From: Cyclobacteriaceae bacterium
Lineage (GTDB): Bacteria; Bacteroidota; Bacteroidia; Cytophagales; Cyclobacteriaceae
Direction: 5' to 3'
Assembly (NCBI GenBank): GCA_016787565.1
Contig: JAEUUG010000011.1
Coordinates: 1-64,000 of the forward strand
DNA: 64,000 nucleotides
Both the position numbers and the translations under genes were made by a program. Positions 52,807 through 62,373 of this stretch are shown here, piece after piece (the first letter of the stretch is position 1; the number at the start of each line of letters is the position of its first letter). The notes under the pieces were generated by a model that was given only the letters and a program-made list of their open reading frames with translations, had not been told where the DNA came from and made no database searches.

Positions 52807-54300
52807 TTACCAGCCCGGATTTTGTGTCCAGGTATTTTGTGTTAAGTCCATTTCATTTTGCGGAACAGGAAGCAACTCATGCTTACCGGCAACGAAACCA
52901 AGCGGGCCCAATACCGCGGCTGCTTTACCGGTGCGCACCAGATCCCAGAACCGGTGTCCTTCCATCGCGAGTTCTACTCTGCGTTCGTGCAGAATAATTT
53001 CATGCAAGAGGTCTTTGTTATTTTCAGTGATGTCTAAAAGAATAGCATTGTTGCCATGCCGAGCTCTTGCGCGAACTTTATTCAGTTGTACACGGGCTTC
53101 AGCAGGCTTGTTGTTTTTATTTAACGCTTCCGCTGCCATCAGCAATACATCGGCATACCGGATAATTCTTCGGTTGTGATCAAACTGTGTTGGCACGTTG
53201 TTGCCCGGTGTCCACACTTTCTGATTGTAGCACTCAATCTCAATCAGGTCACCGTTTGTATCATAGGTCTCATCGAGTGTCGGGCCGTCACCCGCAATGG
53301 TGATACCATCAAGCACTTCACCCAGAAAAACAATGGTTTTATCTTCCCGCGGATCGCCCGGTTCAAAAGCATCCATCAAATCCAATGTAGGTCGGTTAAA
53401 GCCCCATCCCCTGTTGGGTGTGCCGCGAACACCCTGCACATTACCATACTGAACACCACCGGTTCCTTCAATGCCAATCGCTCCGATTTCAAAAACTGAT
53501 TCAGCACCAAACTCACCGGCTTTGCTATTCGCATCGGCAAAGTCGGGCATCAAATCATACTGCGCGGAATTGATAACTTCCATCGCGTACTTTTCTGCAT
53601 TGACAAAATCGCCCTTGAAAAGATAGACTTTCGCGAGCAGCGACTTTGCTGCACCGCGTGTAGCGCGACCCAAATCGGCTGAAGCATAGTCTGATTTTTC
53701 CGGCAAACCGCTGATGGCCTTCTCCAAATCCGCCACGATTAAATCGTAAATCTCATTGGCATTGGCGCGCGGCAAGCCAAGCGGAACAGTGCTTGTAGTA
53801 ACCTTTGGAACATCCCCCCATGCCCGTACCAGATCAAAATAAAATAGTGCGCGCAAGAAACTTGCTTCGCCTATGTACCGATCGCGTAAGGTTGCGTTCA
53901 TGCTGATAACGGGTACTTTTTCAATCACCACATTGGCTCGCCTGATCCCTTCATACAGCGTGCTCCACCACCGACTTAGATTTGCTTCTGTAGCAATGTG
54001 GGTGAACTTATCAAACGGACCGATGGTCGATGCGGCATCATCGGGATTACTTCCCTTGCGCGCATCATCCGACATAATATCCATGATGGGGAATAGCCCG
54101 AAATGAAAGCTGGATTTCAACATGATGTTATACACACCATTCGTTGCTAACAATGCATCGGATGCACTCGTTGGAAAATTCTCCTGCGTCAGTTTCCCTT
54201 GCAAGGGTTTGTCAAGAAAATCATCGCAGGAAACGGGCAGCAAAACCACCAGCACTAAAACCTGCAAAATTCGCTTCGAAATTATTGTGAACTGTCTCAT
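52807..54300 (-). CDS. SusD-family glycan-binding lipoprotein
   Basis: Surface lipoprotein that forms the lid of the SusC barrel and binds the oligosaccharide. It has the lipobox LPVSC followed by DDFLDKPLQGKLTQENFPTS, the classical SusD N-terminus, TPR-like helices, the EASFLRALFYFDLVRAWGDVP motif and a C-terminal RRVELAMEGHRFWDLVRTG motif. The 497-residue length is normal. It lies 15 bases downstream of susC and precedes the LamG lipoprotein by 41 bases. Confidence 0.96.
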   Translation of the reverse strand: MRQFTIISKRILQVLVLVVLLPVSCDDFLDKPLQGKLTQENFPTSASDALLATNGVYNIMLKSSFHFGLFPIMDIMSDDARKGSNPDDAASTIGPFDKFTHIATEANLSRWWSTLYEGIRRANVVIEKVPVISMNATLRDRYIGEASFLRALFYFDLVRAWGDVPKVTTSTVPLGLPRANANEIYDLIVADLEKAISGLPEKSDYASADLGRATRGAAKSLLAKVYLFKGDFVNAEKYAMEVINSAQYDLMPDFADANSKAGEFGAESVFEIGAIGIEGTGGVQYGNVQGVRGTPNRGWGFNRPTLDLMDAFEPGDPREDKTIVFLGEVLDGITIAGDGPTLDETYDTNGDLIEIECYNQKVWTPGNNVPTQFDHNRRIIRYADVLLMAAEALNKNNKPAEARVQLNKVRARARHGNNAILLDITENNKDLLHEIILHERRVELAMEGHRFWDLVRTGKAAAVLGPLGFVAGKHELLPVPQNEMDLTQNTWTQNPGW

Positions 54301-54315
54301 AGCTGTTGTGCCATT

Positions 54316-57285
54316 TTAAAATGTAACATTGAAACCAACACTGTACACCGATGGAATCGGATAACCTCCACTGTCAATTCCATTATCCAGTACACTACCA
54401 CTTGAAACCTCCGGTGTGTACCCCGTAAATTTTGTTACAGTAAAGAGGTTTGTGCCACGCACATAAACCTGAGCCGATTTGAAATGTATCTTTTCAATCA
54501 TCTGTTGTGGCAATCCGTACGCCAGCGATATGCTTCGCAACCTGAAAAATGATCCGTCTTGAATGAATCGGGTAGAGGGTAAGAAATTGTAACCGCCTGC
54601 ACTGGAGCGTGGTTCGGTATTGCTGGTACCTTCACCTGTCCAACGATCAAAAACATGCTGCTCGAAATTATAGAGAGCGGGTCTCACCGTTTCTTTTGCA
54701 TTGTATATTTTATTCCCCTGTTGTCCTTGAAAATCAATAGACAAACTGAATCCTTTATACGCACCCTCCAGGTTTAATCCATACAATACTTTCGGAATGG
54801 GTGAACCAATGTACGTTCGATCGTTACCATTCAATACACCATCCTTATTGGTATCGACAAACCTGACATCACCAACTTCTGCAATGGATAAATGCGGGTA
54901 AGCATCCAACTCTGCCTGGTTCTGAAAAACGCCATCGACTACATAACCGTAGAAAGCACCTAGCGGTAAGCCTACGCTTGTACGCGTTGTGCCGGCTCCA
55001 TTGGGCTGATAATCACCCTCACCACCAGTAGCTTTTACTTTTAAGGCTTCGTTGTGAATGGTGGTGGCAATAGCTCCGATACGGTATTTCAATCCGCCTA
55101 AAATTTCATCATTCCAGCCGAGGTTCAATTCAATACCCTTGTTTAACACTTCCGCAGCATTGTAGGTAATCGAAGCACCATCCCCATTTCCCAGGTATCC
55201 GGGCACCGGTAAATCAATCAAAATATCTTCTGTTCGTTTGTTATAATAATCAATTTCTGCTGTGAGCTTGTCTTCCAGAAATCCAAGTTCAACGCCAATA
55301 TCGGTTTGATAGGTACTCTCCCATTTCAGATTGGGATTGCCGGAAGGACCGTAGGTAGAACCGGTGGTATAAATTTCACCTGCACCGAAAACTCCACCTA
55401 CACCATTGAGCACGGAGGAGTAACGTCTGTCATACCGGGTTTTTTCGTTACCAATTACACCCCAGCTTCCGCGAACTTTAAAATTTGAAAGCACGGCAAC
55501 ATCGTTCAGGAAATTTTCATTGATCACATTCCATCCTAATGCTACAGAAGGGAAGTCGGCAAAACGATTGTCTTTCGAAAACTTAGAGGAGCCGTCTCTG
55601 CGATAGGTTACTGTTAAAAGATATTTTCGATCGTACGTGTAGTTCGCACGGAACAAATATGAGATCATGGAATAGTTCAAATCATCGGACACACCATTAT
55701 TAACAGTAGTAGGAACAATGTTTCCGGGATCGAGGTACCAGAAGTCTTCTCCATCACGCAGAATATTCTCGCCTGAAGCCGAGATGAATTCAGAAGCTGT
55801 CTCTTGCATGGTATACCCTACCACAGCATTCAGACTGCTCTTACCAAAATTCCGGGTATAGTTTATTGTGTTCTCCCACAGCCAGGTAGAGTTGTCACCA
55901 AAGGATTTGTTCAAGTCGCTGGTACTGTTCTGCTGTTGAGGATCAACATAGAATACAGGTGTGAAACTCTTCGACTTTCCATAACTAAAATCAACACCGA
56001 AGCTTGACTTAAACGTGAAGTATTTCAGGAAATCAACTTCTGTATAAAAGTTTCCAACGGAACGAATTCCTTTACCATAACTATTGGTGTATTCCAGATC
56101 GGCCAACACATTACCGACACCGGGAACGGGCGAGTAACTGCCATCTGGTTGATAGGGATTGACGGTTGGTTGTGCCCGGTACACCACAAAAACAGAATTG
56201 TTATTGGTATTCTGCTGACTGTATGGCGTAAAGGCAAGATTATTTCCAAACCGAACATTCTTTGAAAGATGATAGGTGTTGTTCAGTTTGATGGTAAGAC
56301 GTTCGTAGTTGGACTTCGGAATGATTCCTTTCTGATTGAAATATCCGATACCCACATAGTATTGAATCTTTGCAGACGCACCGGCTGCCGAAATCTGATA
56401 ATTTTGAATGGGTGCCGTTTGAAAAAGTAAATCCTGCCAATCGGTATTGGGAACTGCATCTACGTTGTTGTATGATCCCGGGTTAATTTCATTGGCAATG
56501 ATGGCAAACTCTCTTCCGCTCAGCAGATCAATTCTGTTAGTAAGGCTTTGAACACTATAATCGGCATTGACTGAAATGGTTGGATATTCCTGACCCATCA
56601 CCCCTTTTTTTGTAGTGACCATGACAACACCGTTGGCGCCACGCGAACCATAGATTGCAGTAGCGGAGGCATCTTTCAGAACTTCAATGGATTGGATATC
56701 GCCCGAATTCAAAAAATCGATGTTATCCAGAATAACACCATCCACTACATAAATTGGACTGGCATTATTGAAGGTGCCTACACCTCTGATCCGCACAATG
56801 GCACCTGCTCCGGGTGCACCCGATGCCGTTGTAATTTGAACACCAGGGATTTTGCCTTGAAGCGCTAAAACGGGTGAAGCTGCCGGAATTTTATTCAGAT
56901 CATTCCCTTTCATGGATGAAACGGAACCTGTTAAATCTGACTTTTTCACAGTTCCATATCCAATCACCACAATATCCTCTAAGGTCAAAACATCAACCTC
57001 GAGCGCTATATTAATGGTTGTCCGCTCGCCCACTTGTACGGTTTGCGTTTTATACCCTACAAAAGTGAAATTGAGTGTGTTTTCGGCCGCAGCCAATTCT
57101 ATGGTGTAAACACCATCAACATCTGTAGTTGTACCTCTCGCAGTACCCTGAACAACCACATTGACTCCAGGTAGTCCCTGGCCATTTTCTGCATCTGTAA
57201 CCTTGCCCTGAATGGTACGGGTTTGGGCGAAGGCATTTGTTACTCCAAGCGTAACGAAAACGATTAACAGTAGTATTCTCCTCAT
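54316..57285 (-). CDS. SusC-family TonB-linked outer-membrane transporter
   Basis: TonB-dependent importer of oligosaccharides, 989 residues. After the signal peptide comes the carboxypeptidase-like regulatory domain (TIQGKVTDAENGQGLPGVNV), then LEDIVVIGYGTVKKSDLTGS, the SusC TonB-box signature, and the plug with GVGTFNNASPIYVVDGVILD. The protein ends VYSVGFNVTF with a terminal Phe. It heads the leftward locus of beta-1,2-glucan use; the gene for the 7TM-DNA-binding fusion is 253 bases upstream. No extra STN domain is present, so no direct anti-sigma signalling partner is expected. Confidence 0.97.
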   Translation of the reverse strand: MRRILLLIVFVTLGVTNAFAQTRTIQGKVTDAENGQGLPGVNVVVQGTARGTTTDVDGVYTIELAAAENTLNFTFVGYKTQTVQVGERTTINIALEVDVLTLEDIVVIGYGTVKKSDLTGSVSSMKGNDLNKIPAASPVLALQGKIPGVQITTASGAPGAGAIVRIRGVGTFNNASPIYVVDGVILDNIDFLNSGDIQSIEVLKDASATAIYGSRGANGVVMVTTKKGVMGQEYPTISVNADYSVQSLTNRIDLLSGREFAIIANEINPGSYNNVDAVPNTDWQDLLFQTAPIQNYQISAAGASAKIQYYVGIGYFNQKGIIPKSNYERLTIKLNNTYHLSKNVRFGNNLAFTPYSQQNTNNNSVFVVYRAQPTVNPYQPDGSYSPVPGVGNVLADLEYTNSYGKGIRSVGNFYTEVDFLKYFTFKSSFGVDFSYGKSKSFTPVFYVDPQQQNSTSDLNKSFGDNSTWLWENTINYTRNFGKSSLNAVVGYTMQETASEFISASGENILRDGEDFWYLDPGNIVPTTVNNGVSDDLNYSMISYLFRANYTYDRKYLLTVTYRRDGSSKFSKDNRFADFPSVALGWNVINENFLNDVAVLSNFKVRGSWGVIGNEKTRYDRRYSSVLNGVGGVFGAGEIYTTGSTYGPSGNPNLKWESTYQTDIGVELGFLEDKLTAEIDYYNKRTEDILIDLPVPGYLGNGDGASITYNAAEVLNKGIELNLGWNDEILGGLKYRIGAIATTIHNEALKVKATGGEGDYQPNGAGTTRTSVGLPLGAFYGYVVDGVFQNQAELDAYPHLSIAEVGDVRFVDTNKDGVLNGNDRTYIGSPIPKVLYGLNLEGAYKGFSLSIDFQGQQGNKIYNAKETVRPALYNFEQHVFDRWTGEGTSNTEPRSSAGGYNFLPSTRFIQDGSFFRLRSISLAYGLPQQMIEKIHFKSAQVYVRGTNLFTVTKFTGYTPEVSSGSVLDNGIDSGGYPIPSVYSVGFNVTF

Positions 57286-57538
57286 AATCCTTCTGACGGT
57301 ACTTTTTGGGTTTTTTCTCTTACCGCAGACTTAAATTATAATTTGGTCAAGTATTACACTCACTTTTTTTTATCAATGTGCATAAAACACACCGTTTCCT
57401 ATACCTCTTTCAGTGAGGCTTTTTTACGCTTAAAAAACATCGATTTCAAACGATTTCAGGTATATTTTATGGAATTATGAGAATTCGTTTCATGGATTAA
57501 AAACATGACACTTTTGATGCCCTGAAAAGCAGTAGGGA
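57286..57538. other. Region between the 7TM regulator and susC
   Basis: A 253-base A/T-rich gap that must hold the susC promoter and any operator. I see no good TTTG-N19-TAnnTTTG pair; a TATAATTT (near 57337-57344 on the minus strand) is the nearest -7-like element. The short inverted repeat CCTC/GAGG with a T-run at about 57403-57425 would terminate a rightward transcript, but no rightward gene is present. Direct contact of the fused regulator with this region is the natural expectation. Confidence 0.35.
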
Positions 57539-59461
57539 TCAGGATATTTTCTCAGGCTTCGAGGATTCCTGATTTGATGATGATTTCGGGAATTTATGGT
57601 GCTCGTGAATTAAAATAACGTCATGCCATCGGGAGGCATGGGGCCTGTTTCCCTTACCTTCAAGCACCTGTATGCGCTCGGAAACTTTATGTTTAAAACC
57701 CCAAACCGTATTTACCCGCAAATCGAGCTGTGTAGCCAGGCTTTCCAGGGTATACTCCTTTTTGCCCGTTACGACCAGGTAGGCGATATAAAATGCCTTT
57801 TCGATTGGGAATTTAATGCTGTGAAAGATCGTAAAGGCTGTAATGGACTCATTGTACCCGCACCGTGTACAGCGCCTCGCAAATTTCTGTGCACCATCAA
57901 AATATTTCTCATTTCCGCATTTTCGGCAATGAAAAGCCTGCTCCCACTTTAGATTCTCTAAAAATCGATGGCATGAAAGCGTATCCGGGTAAAGGGTCTG
58001 GAATTGGGTATAATCCATCACTTTCTCCAGCAATCGCTCGTTGAGAACCTCCTTGATACTGTTTTTCAGCTTCCAGTTGTCGAGATCGAGAATGGAGTTA
58101 ATCTGGTTGATTTCACGAGCCTGCCGCTCAAGCTTGTGGTTGCTTTCTTCTAACTCGATATTTTTCTGGTTGATTTCGATGGTGCGCTCCTGCACCTTTT
58201 GCTCAAGCTCACGGTTCACTTTGTCTTTCAATTGCATGTTCACCTCGTTCTGATGAAGGATTCGCTTTGTGGCCCGGTCGCGCATCCGTTTCAGAATCCG
58301 GATTCTATCGCCCAGGGCGAAAGTCAAAAACAGCATTTCAATTACAAAACTGAAATGCAAACTATAGTGCGATCGCGTAGTAAGTGGTAAAACATTAAAG
58401 TATACTAATGAGCGCACAAAGAAACCCGCAAACAAAATACCGTACGCGATAACAAAGAAGCGCGCTGGCCTGTAACCCCGGTACCACACATAAATGCCTG
58501 AAACAAAAATCAGCGAAAGCGGAATGATTTCAATGTTGCGATAGGTGAGTAAGTATTGGAGAAAGAATAATTCCAAAACAAAAAAAACTGTACGGGCAAC
58601 GATCATCCACTTCAACGCCAAATCAAACCTGGGGGCATTGCCCCGCGTGCTCAAAAACCTCCGGGTGAAAATAAGTCCCCAGAGTATAACCGAGTAAATG
58701 GTAATACCCACCGCATAATCATTCCACTCCGGATGATTTGGCCAGAGGTATTGAAAACCGATACCGTCCAGACTAAGGGCATAGGCCGCCACACTGAGGA
58801 TGTAAAAAATATAGTAGATATTTTTGATTTCGCGTATGGCCAGAAAGACCAAAAAATTATACAGGGCAATGATGATGATCATGCCATAAAACGTGCCGAA
58901 CAAAAAATACTCATTGAGTGCGTAGTACACGAAATGATCGACCGAACGAAAAGCAATACGGATATCGGCAAACTCACCAGACTGTACTTTAAAATAATAG
59001 TACAGCACAGTGTCGGCTTTTACATCTAGTAAAATCTCAAAGTTTTTATGTCGGAACAATCGCTCGGTGAAGGGCTGGCTATCGCCCAACTGCAATCGTT
59101 GATAATTCCCTTTATCGTCTGGCGTATACGCTTCAATGTGATCGATCGTTTGATCATAAAATTCCAGCAGCCAGAGTTTCTGAGTCGCTGTTGTATGCCG
59201 TATTGGAAAGCGAATCCAATACGCGGTATTGATCATGAAGTCTTTATTCTGATACGAAGCGTGTTGTCTGAAACGATTTGAAAATTCGGAAGACGAAATC
59301 CGGGAAAAGGAAAGTGCGTTAGTCGTATCAATGAAATAGGTTAACTGTTTCAAAAAAAGGTCGCGCGCATCCAACGCATCATCAATTTCAATGGGCTCCT
59401 GTGCCTGAACATCGATGCATGCCATCAGCATGAACAAAAAAACCAAACGCTTCATCATCAT
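57539..59461 (-). CDS. 7TM (7TMR-DISM) receptor fused to IS1595-like zinc-ribbon/HTH domain
   Basis: A 640-residue inner-membrane protein. Signal peptide to about residue 20; periplasmic 7TMR-DISMED2 sensor (about 25-175); seven membrane helices (about 183-385, 7TMR-DISM_7TM); a cytosolic coiled coil (about 395-470); and a C-terminal DNA-binding-like part. The latter has a zinc ribbon with Cys512, Cys515, Cys531 and Cys534 (CRKC and CTRC), then SITAFTIFHSIKFPIEKAFY and an HTH region (TLESLATQLDLRVNTVWGFK), as in IS1595-family transposases but without the DDE nuclease. No kinase, cyclase or receiver is present. It lies directly upstream of susC, same strand, where the locus regulator is expected. 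The role as membrane-bound one-component regulator is inference. Confidence 0.85.
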   Translation of the reverse strand: MMMKRLVFLFMLMACIDVQAQEPIEIDDALDARDLFLKQLTYFIDTTNALSFSRISSSEFSNRFRQHASYQNKDFMINTAYWIRFPIRHTTATQKLWLLEFYDQTIDHIEAYTPDDKGNYQRLQLGDSQPFTERLFRHKNFEILLDVKADTVLYYYFKVQSGEFADIRIAFRSVDHFVYYALNEYFLFGTFYGMIIIIALYNFLVFLAIREIKNIYYIFYILSVAAYALSLDGIGFQYLWPNHPEWNDYAVGITIYSVILWGLIFTRRFLSTRGNAPRFDLALKWMIVARTVFFVLELFFLQYLLTYRNIEIIPLSLIFVSGIYVWYRGYRPARFFVIAYGILFAGFFVRSLVYFNVLPLTTRSHYSLHFSFVIEMLFLTFALGDRIRILKRMRDRATKRILHQNEVNMQLKDKVNRELEQKVQERTIEINQKNIELEESNHKLERQAREINQINSILDLDNWKLKNSIKEVLNERLLEKVMDYTQFQTLYPDTLSCHRFLENLKWEQAFHCRKCGNEKYFDGAQKFARRCTRCGYNESITAFTIFHSIKFPIEKAFYIAYLVVTGKKEYTLESLATQLDLRVNTVWGFKHKVSERIQVLEGKGNRPHASRWHDVILIHEHHKFPKSSSNQESSKPEKIS

Positions 59462-59550
59462 CGTCTCACCATATCTGAACGAACTTCAGCACACAACTAT
59501 CAACGCAGTAAAACTCGTCATTTAAAATAAAAAGAACACCAAGGTGACGC

Positions 59551-60528
59551 TCAATTCGATATTCCTTCGCGGTCTTTTACACCAATGGTTTCCTTTTTCC
59601 ATTGGTCTAGTTCCGCTTTCCGCTGGCGTAACTCCGCTTCAGTTGGTAAAGTATGGAGTAACCCTTTGAGTTCAGGTTGACCGGCATCTACCCAGGCCGT
59701 GAACCAAACATCGCCAATCATTTTTACAGCCATTCGCATTTGCTTTTCAACCATACCTTCAAGCAGTTTATGGTAGGCTGCGGCATATTCCCGGGCAACG
59801 ACTTTCACCGTTTGCTTGCCTTTGGTTTCAAAGGAATACTTTTTATCGCCCATGCGAGCTGACAGGTTCTTCTCCTGTTGCAGCACAGCATTCACTTCAT
59901 GGTGCGATGTTTCAATTGCTTTCCAGGCGGCCAACTGAACATTGGGCAGATGCTCGGCTTTACCAACAAAAAAATTATACTCCGTAAAAAATAGTTCCGG
60001 CAACCTCGATTCCCAAAAGGCATGAATACCCTCCTGCCCGGTAAGTTGACCATTGTAGTTCTCTGTTGTATGAAGTGGAACATGTGCATCGGCAATATAG
60101 TGACCGATTTCAGCAGAGAGCCTTCTGATGCTTTCCGGATCGCGGAGCAAAAAAGCGTGCTTCAGCTTGTAATACATTACCTGGATATGCCAGGGAAGAA
60201 TGCCGTAAGCCTTCAGCGTATCTTCACCATATTTTTCGACAGCACCTTGCCAATACCGAGGCATCGTAAAAACAGCACTGTCGCCATAATGGTCAATATC
60301 GATATAGTGTCGTGGCGCTTCGTCTACAACTGAAAATCTTCGTTTATCCGGATTGACAGAAGCTTCTGAAATGTACGTGATGTTGGTTTTGTAAAAGCCG
60401 ATCATCTCCGGAGGCAGTGTAAACACAGCGAGGCGATTGATGCGTTCGTGGGCATAGAAACCCCACTGAAAACTTGTGCAAAATATCAGTGAGAGCACCA
60501 GGATAATGGTGACAACAGTGCGCTTCAT
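59551..60528 (-). CDS. Exported S1/P1 nuclease-phospholipase C superfamily protein
   Basis: A 325-residue secreted protein starting at the ATG 60526-60528 (MKRTVVTIILVLSLIF) with the mature N-terminus near FQWGFYAHERINR. The zinc ligands of the S1/P1-nuclease and zinc-dependent phospholipase C fold appear as FYAHERI, the HYIDIDHYG stretch, and EIGHYIADAHVPLHTTENY, followed by GIHAFWESRLPELF. Substrate (nucleic acid or lipid) cannot be decided. The C-terminal KAELDQWKKE segment is a charged helix. It diverges from the M1 peptidase gene. Confidence 0.82.
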   Translation of the reverse strand: MKRTVVTIILVLSLIFCTSFQWGFYAHERINRLAVFTLPPEMIGFYKTNITYISEASVNPDKRRFSVVDEAPRHYIDIDHYGDSAVFTMPRYWQGAVEKYGEDTLKAYGILPWHIQVMYYKLKHAFLLRDPESIRRLSAEIGHYIADAHVPLHTTENYNGQLTGQEGIHAFWESRLPELFFTEYNFFVGKAEHLPNVQLAAWKAIETSHHEVNAVLQQEKNLSARMGDKKYSFETKGKQTVKVVAREYAAAYHKLLEGMVEKQMRMAVKMIGDVWFTAWVDAGQPELKGLLHTLPTEAELRQRKAELDQWKKETIGVKDREGISN

Positions 60529-60545
60529 AACCTTAAGGTACGGGA

Positions 60546-60583
60546 ATATCAAGAAGGATAAAAGCATATCAAGAAGGATAAAA
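60546..60583. repeat. Tandem 18-base repeat in a divergent promoter region
   Basis: ATATCAAGAAGGATAAAA occurs at 60546-60563 and again, unchanged, at 60566-60583, a spacing of 20 bases (about two helical turns). It lies between the divergent S1/P1 and M1 peptidase genes. Confidence 0.7.
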
Positions 60584-60696
60584 ATAGATACAGGCAGTCC
60601 GCTCGTACAACGCGTAACCCGATGGCAGAAATGGTTGGAAAAAGTTCTTCACCATTCGTTACTTTGACTACATTTATTTACCAACTAGATTTTTGC

Positions 60697-62307
60697 ATGA
60701 AATCACTTCTGATCGTTCTCCTCTATTTTCCTGTCCTTGGCTTTTCACAGCAACAACAAAATCTATCCATCGATGATTTTGACATTAAGCACTACACGTT
60801 TGCGCTTGAACTCAACGATAGTACCGATAGTATTTCCGGCAAGGCAACGGTGTCGGTTCTGTTCAAAAAAGCACGTACTGATTTTAGCCTTGACTTATCC
60901 TCTCAGAATAAAGAAGGGAAAGGAATGCATGTTTCGCAGGTAAGCCTGAACGGGAAATCTCTTTCGTTTGAGCATATACATGACCGGCTTACAATCGCAT
61001 TAAACACTCCGGCCGCACCAAACGAAAAGCTGTCGTTCGAAATTTATTATAAAGGCATCCCGCAGGATGGTCTGATCATTGAAAAGAATAAATATAACGA
61101 CCGCACATTTTTTGGTGAAAATTGGCCGAACAATGCGCACCATTGGTTACCGACCATTGATCATCCATCTGACAAGGCAGGTGTTGATTTCATTGTCATC
61201 GCACCACCATACTATGAAGTGATTGGCAATGGCGTTAAGCTGGAAGAGAGCATGCTCAATGCGCATCAAAAACTTACACACTGGCATGAGGTTGTTGATA
61301 TTCCCACGAAAGTGATGGTTATTGGCGTTGCCCGATTTGCCGTTCAACATGCCGGGTATGTGAATACCATCGCGGTTGAAAGCTGGGTGTATCCTCAGAA
61401 CAGGCTGGAAGGTTTTTCGGACTACGCAATTGCCACGAAAGTGCTCGACTTTTTTAACAGTCACTTCGGGCCCTACGCGTACAAAAAATTAGCAAACGTT
61501 CAATCTAAAACACGCTATGGCGGAACCGAAAATGCCAGCAATATTTTTTATTACGAAAATTCTGTAACGGGAAAAGGTGGCATTGAAAGTCTTGTAGCAC
61601 ATGAAGTGGCGCATCAATGGTTCGGCAATTCTGCTTCAGAAAAAGACTGGCACCATGTGTGGCTTAGCGAAGGATTTGCCACCTATTGCACACACCTGTA
61701 CAATGAGTTCACGTATGGTCGCGATAGGCGTGCCGGTGATATGGAAGCGGATCGTGAGGATGTACTTAAATTTTTTAAGAAAAGTCCACAGCCAATTGTC
61801 TTCAAGGATCTACCCAAAAACTTAGTCCATATTCTAAACGACAACTCCTATCAAAAAGGAGGCTGGGTCTTGCACATGCTGCGACAGGAGCTGGGTGATC
61901 AACCGTTCTGGGCTGGTCTACGCGAGTATTACAGGCGCTATCAAAATAGCAATGCCTCTACAGGAGATTTTCAGACGGTGATGGAAGAAGTTTCGGGGAA
62001 AGACCTCGATCAATTTTTCCAGCAGTGGCTCTATCGTGCCGGGCACCCGGTTATCGAAGGATTTTGGAGCTACGATTCCAAGACCAAAACAGTCAACATT
62101 AGTATTACGCAAAACCAGAAAAATCAACTTTTTGATTTCCCGTTAGAACTCGGTTTTGAAATCCCCAACCAGGTGTTATCGAGGGTAGAGGAAGTGCGTA
62201 TCAATAAGGAATCTCAAAAATTCAGCTTCACCGTAGATACCAAGCCAACGAGAATAGCTTTGGATCCCAATACAAACCTCCTTTTTGAAGGAAAAATGAA
62301 GAATTGA
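60697..62307 (+). CDS. M1 family aminopeptidase, exported
   Basis: Zinc aminopeptidase of 536 residues, from the ATG 60697-60699 (MKSLLIVLLYFPVLGFS, a signal peptide); the frame opens 25 codons earlier but that stretch is not signal-like. The zinc motif HEVAHQWFG with the third ligand Glu in LSEGFATYCTHL is present. The substrate-binding GGTENASNIFYYE replaces the usual GAMEN. The protein is shorter than cytosolic PepN and lacks its long C-terminal helical domain, as do many exported Bacteroidota M1 enzymes. Confidence 0.9.
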   Translation: MKSLLIVLLYFPVLGFSQQQQNLSIDDFDIKHYTFALELNDSTDSISGKATVSVLFKKARTDFSLDLSSQNKEGKGMHVSQVSLNGKSLSFEHIHDRLTIALNTPAAPNEKLSFEIYYKGIPQDGLIIEKNKYNDRTFFGENWPNNAHHWLPTIDHPSDKAGVDFIVIAPPYYEVIGNGVKLEESMLNAHQKLTHWHEVVDIPTKVMVIGVARFAVQHAGYVNTIAVESWVYPQNRLEGFSDYAIATKVLDFFNSHFGPYAYKKLANVQSKTRYGGTENASNIFYYENSVTGKGGIESLVAHEVAHQWFGNSASEKDWHHVWLSEGFATYCTHLYNEFTYGRDRRAGDMEADREDVLKFFKKSPQPIVFKDLPKNLVHILNDNSYQKGGWVLHMLRQELGDQPFWAGLREYYRRYQNSNASTGDFQTVMEEVSGKDLDQFFQQWLYRAGHPVIEGFWSYDSKTKTVNISITQNQKNQLFDFPLELGFEIPNQVLSRVEEVRINKESQKFSFTVDTKPTRIALDPNTNLLFEGKMKN

Positions 62308-62321
62308 TTTTTCACAAGGAC

Positions 62322-62352
62322 TTTGCAAATATGGGATAAGCGCTTACCTTTG
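62322..62352 (+). promoter_or_regulatory. Promoter of rpsT
   Basis: TTTG (62322-62325), a 19-base gap and TACCTTTG (62345-62352): an exact match to the Bacteroidota consensus TTTG-N19-TAnnTTTG, 22 bases before the rpsT start codon. This is the clearest promoter in the window. Confidence 0.85.
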
Positions 62353-62373
62353 CAGTCCTTATTTTTAGAAGAT

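Noticed and set aside
57539..59461. Reading the 7TM gene as disrupted by an IS1595 insertion
   Set aside because: The frame is continuous, the zinc ribbon follows an intact coiled coil, the nuclease domain and terminal repeats are absent, and a stop comes soon after the HTH; this is a fusion, not an insertion.
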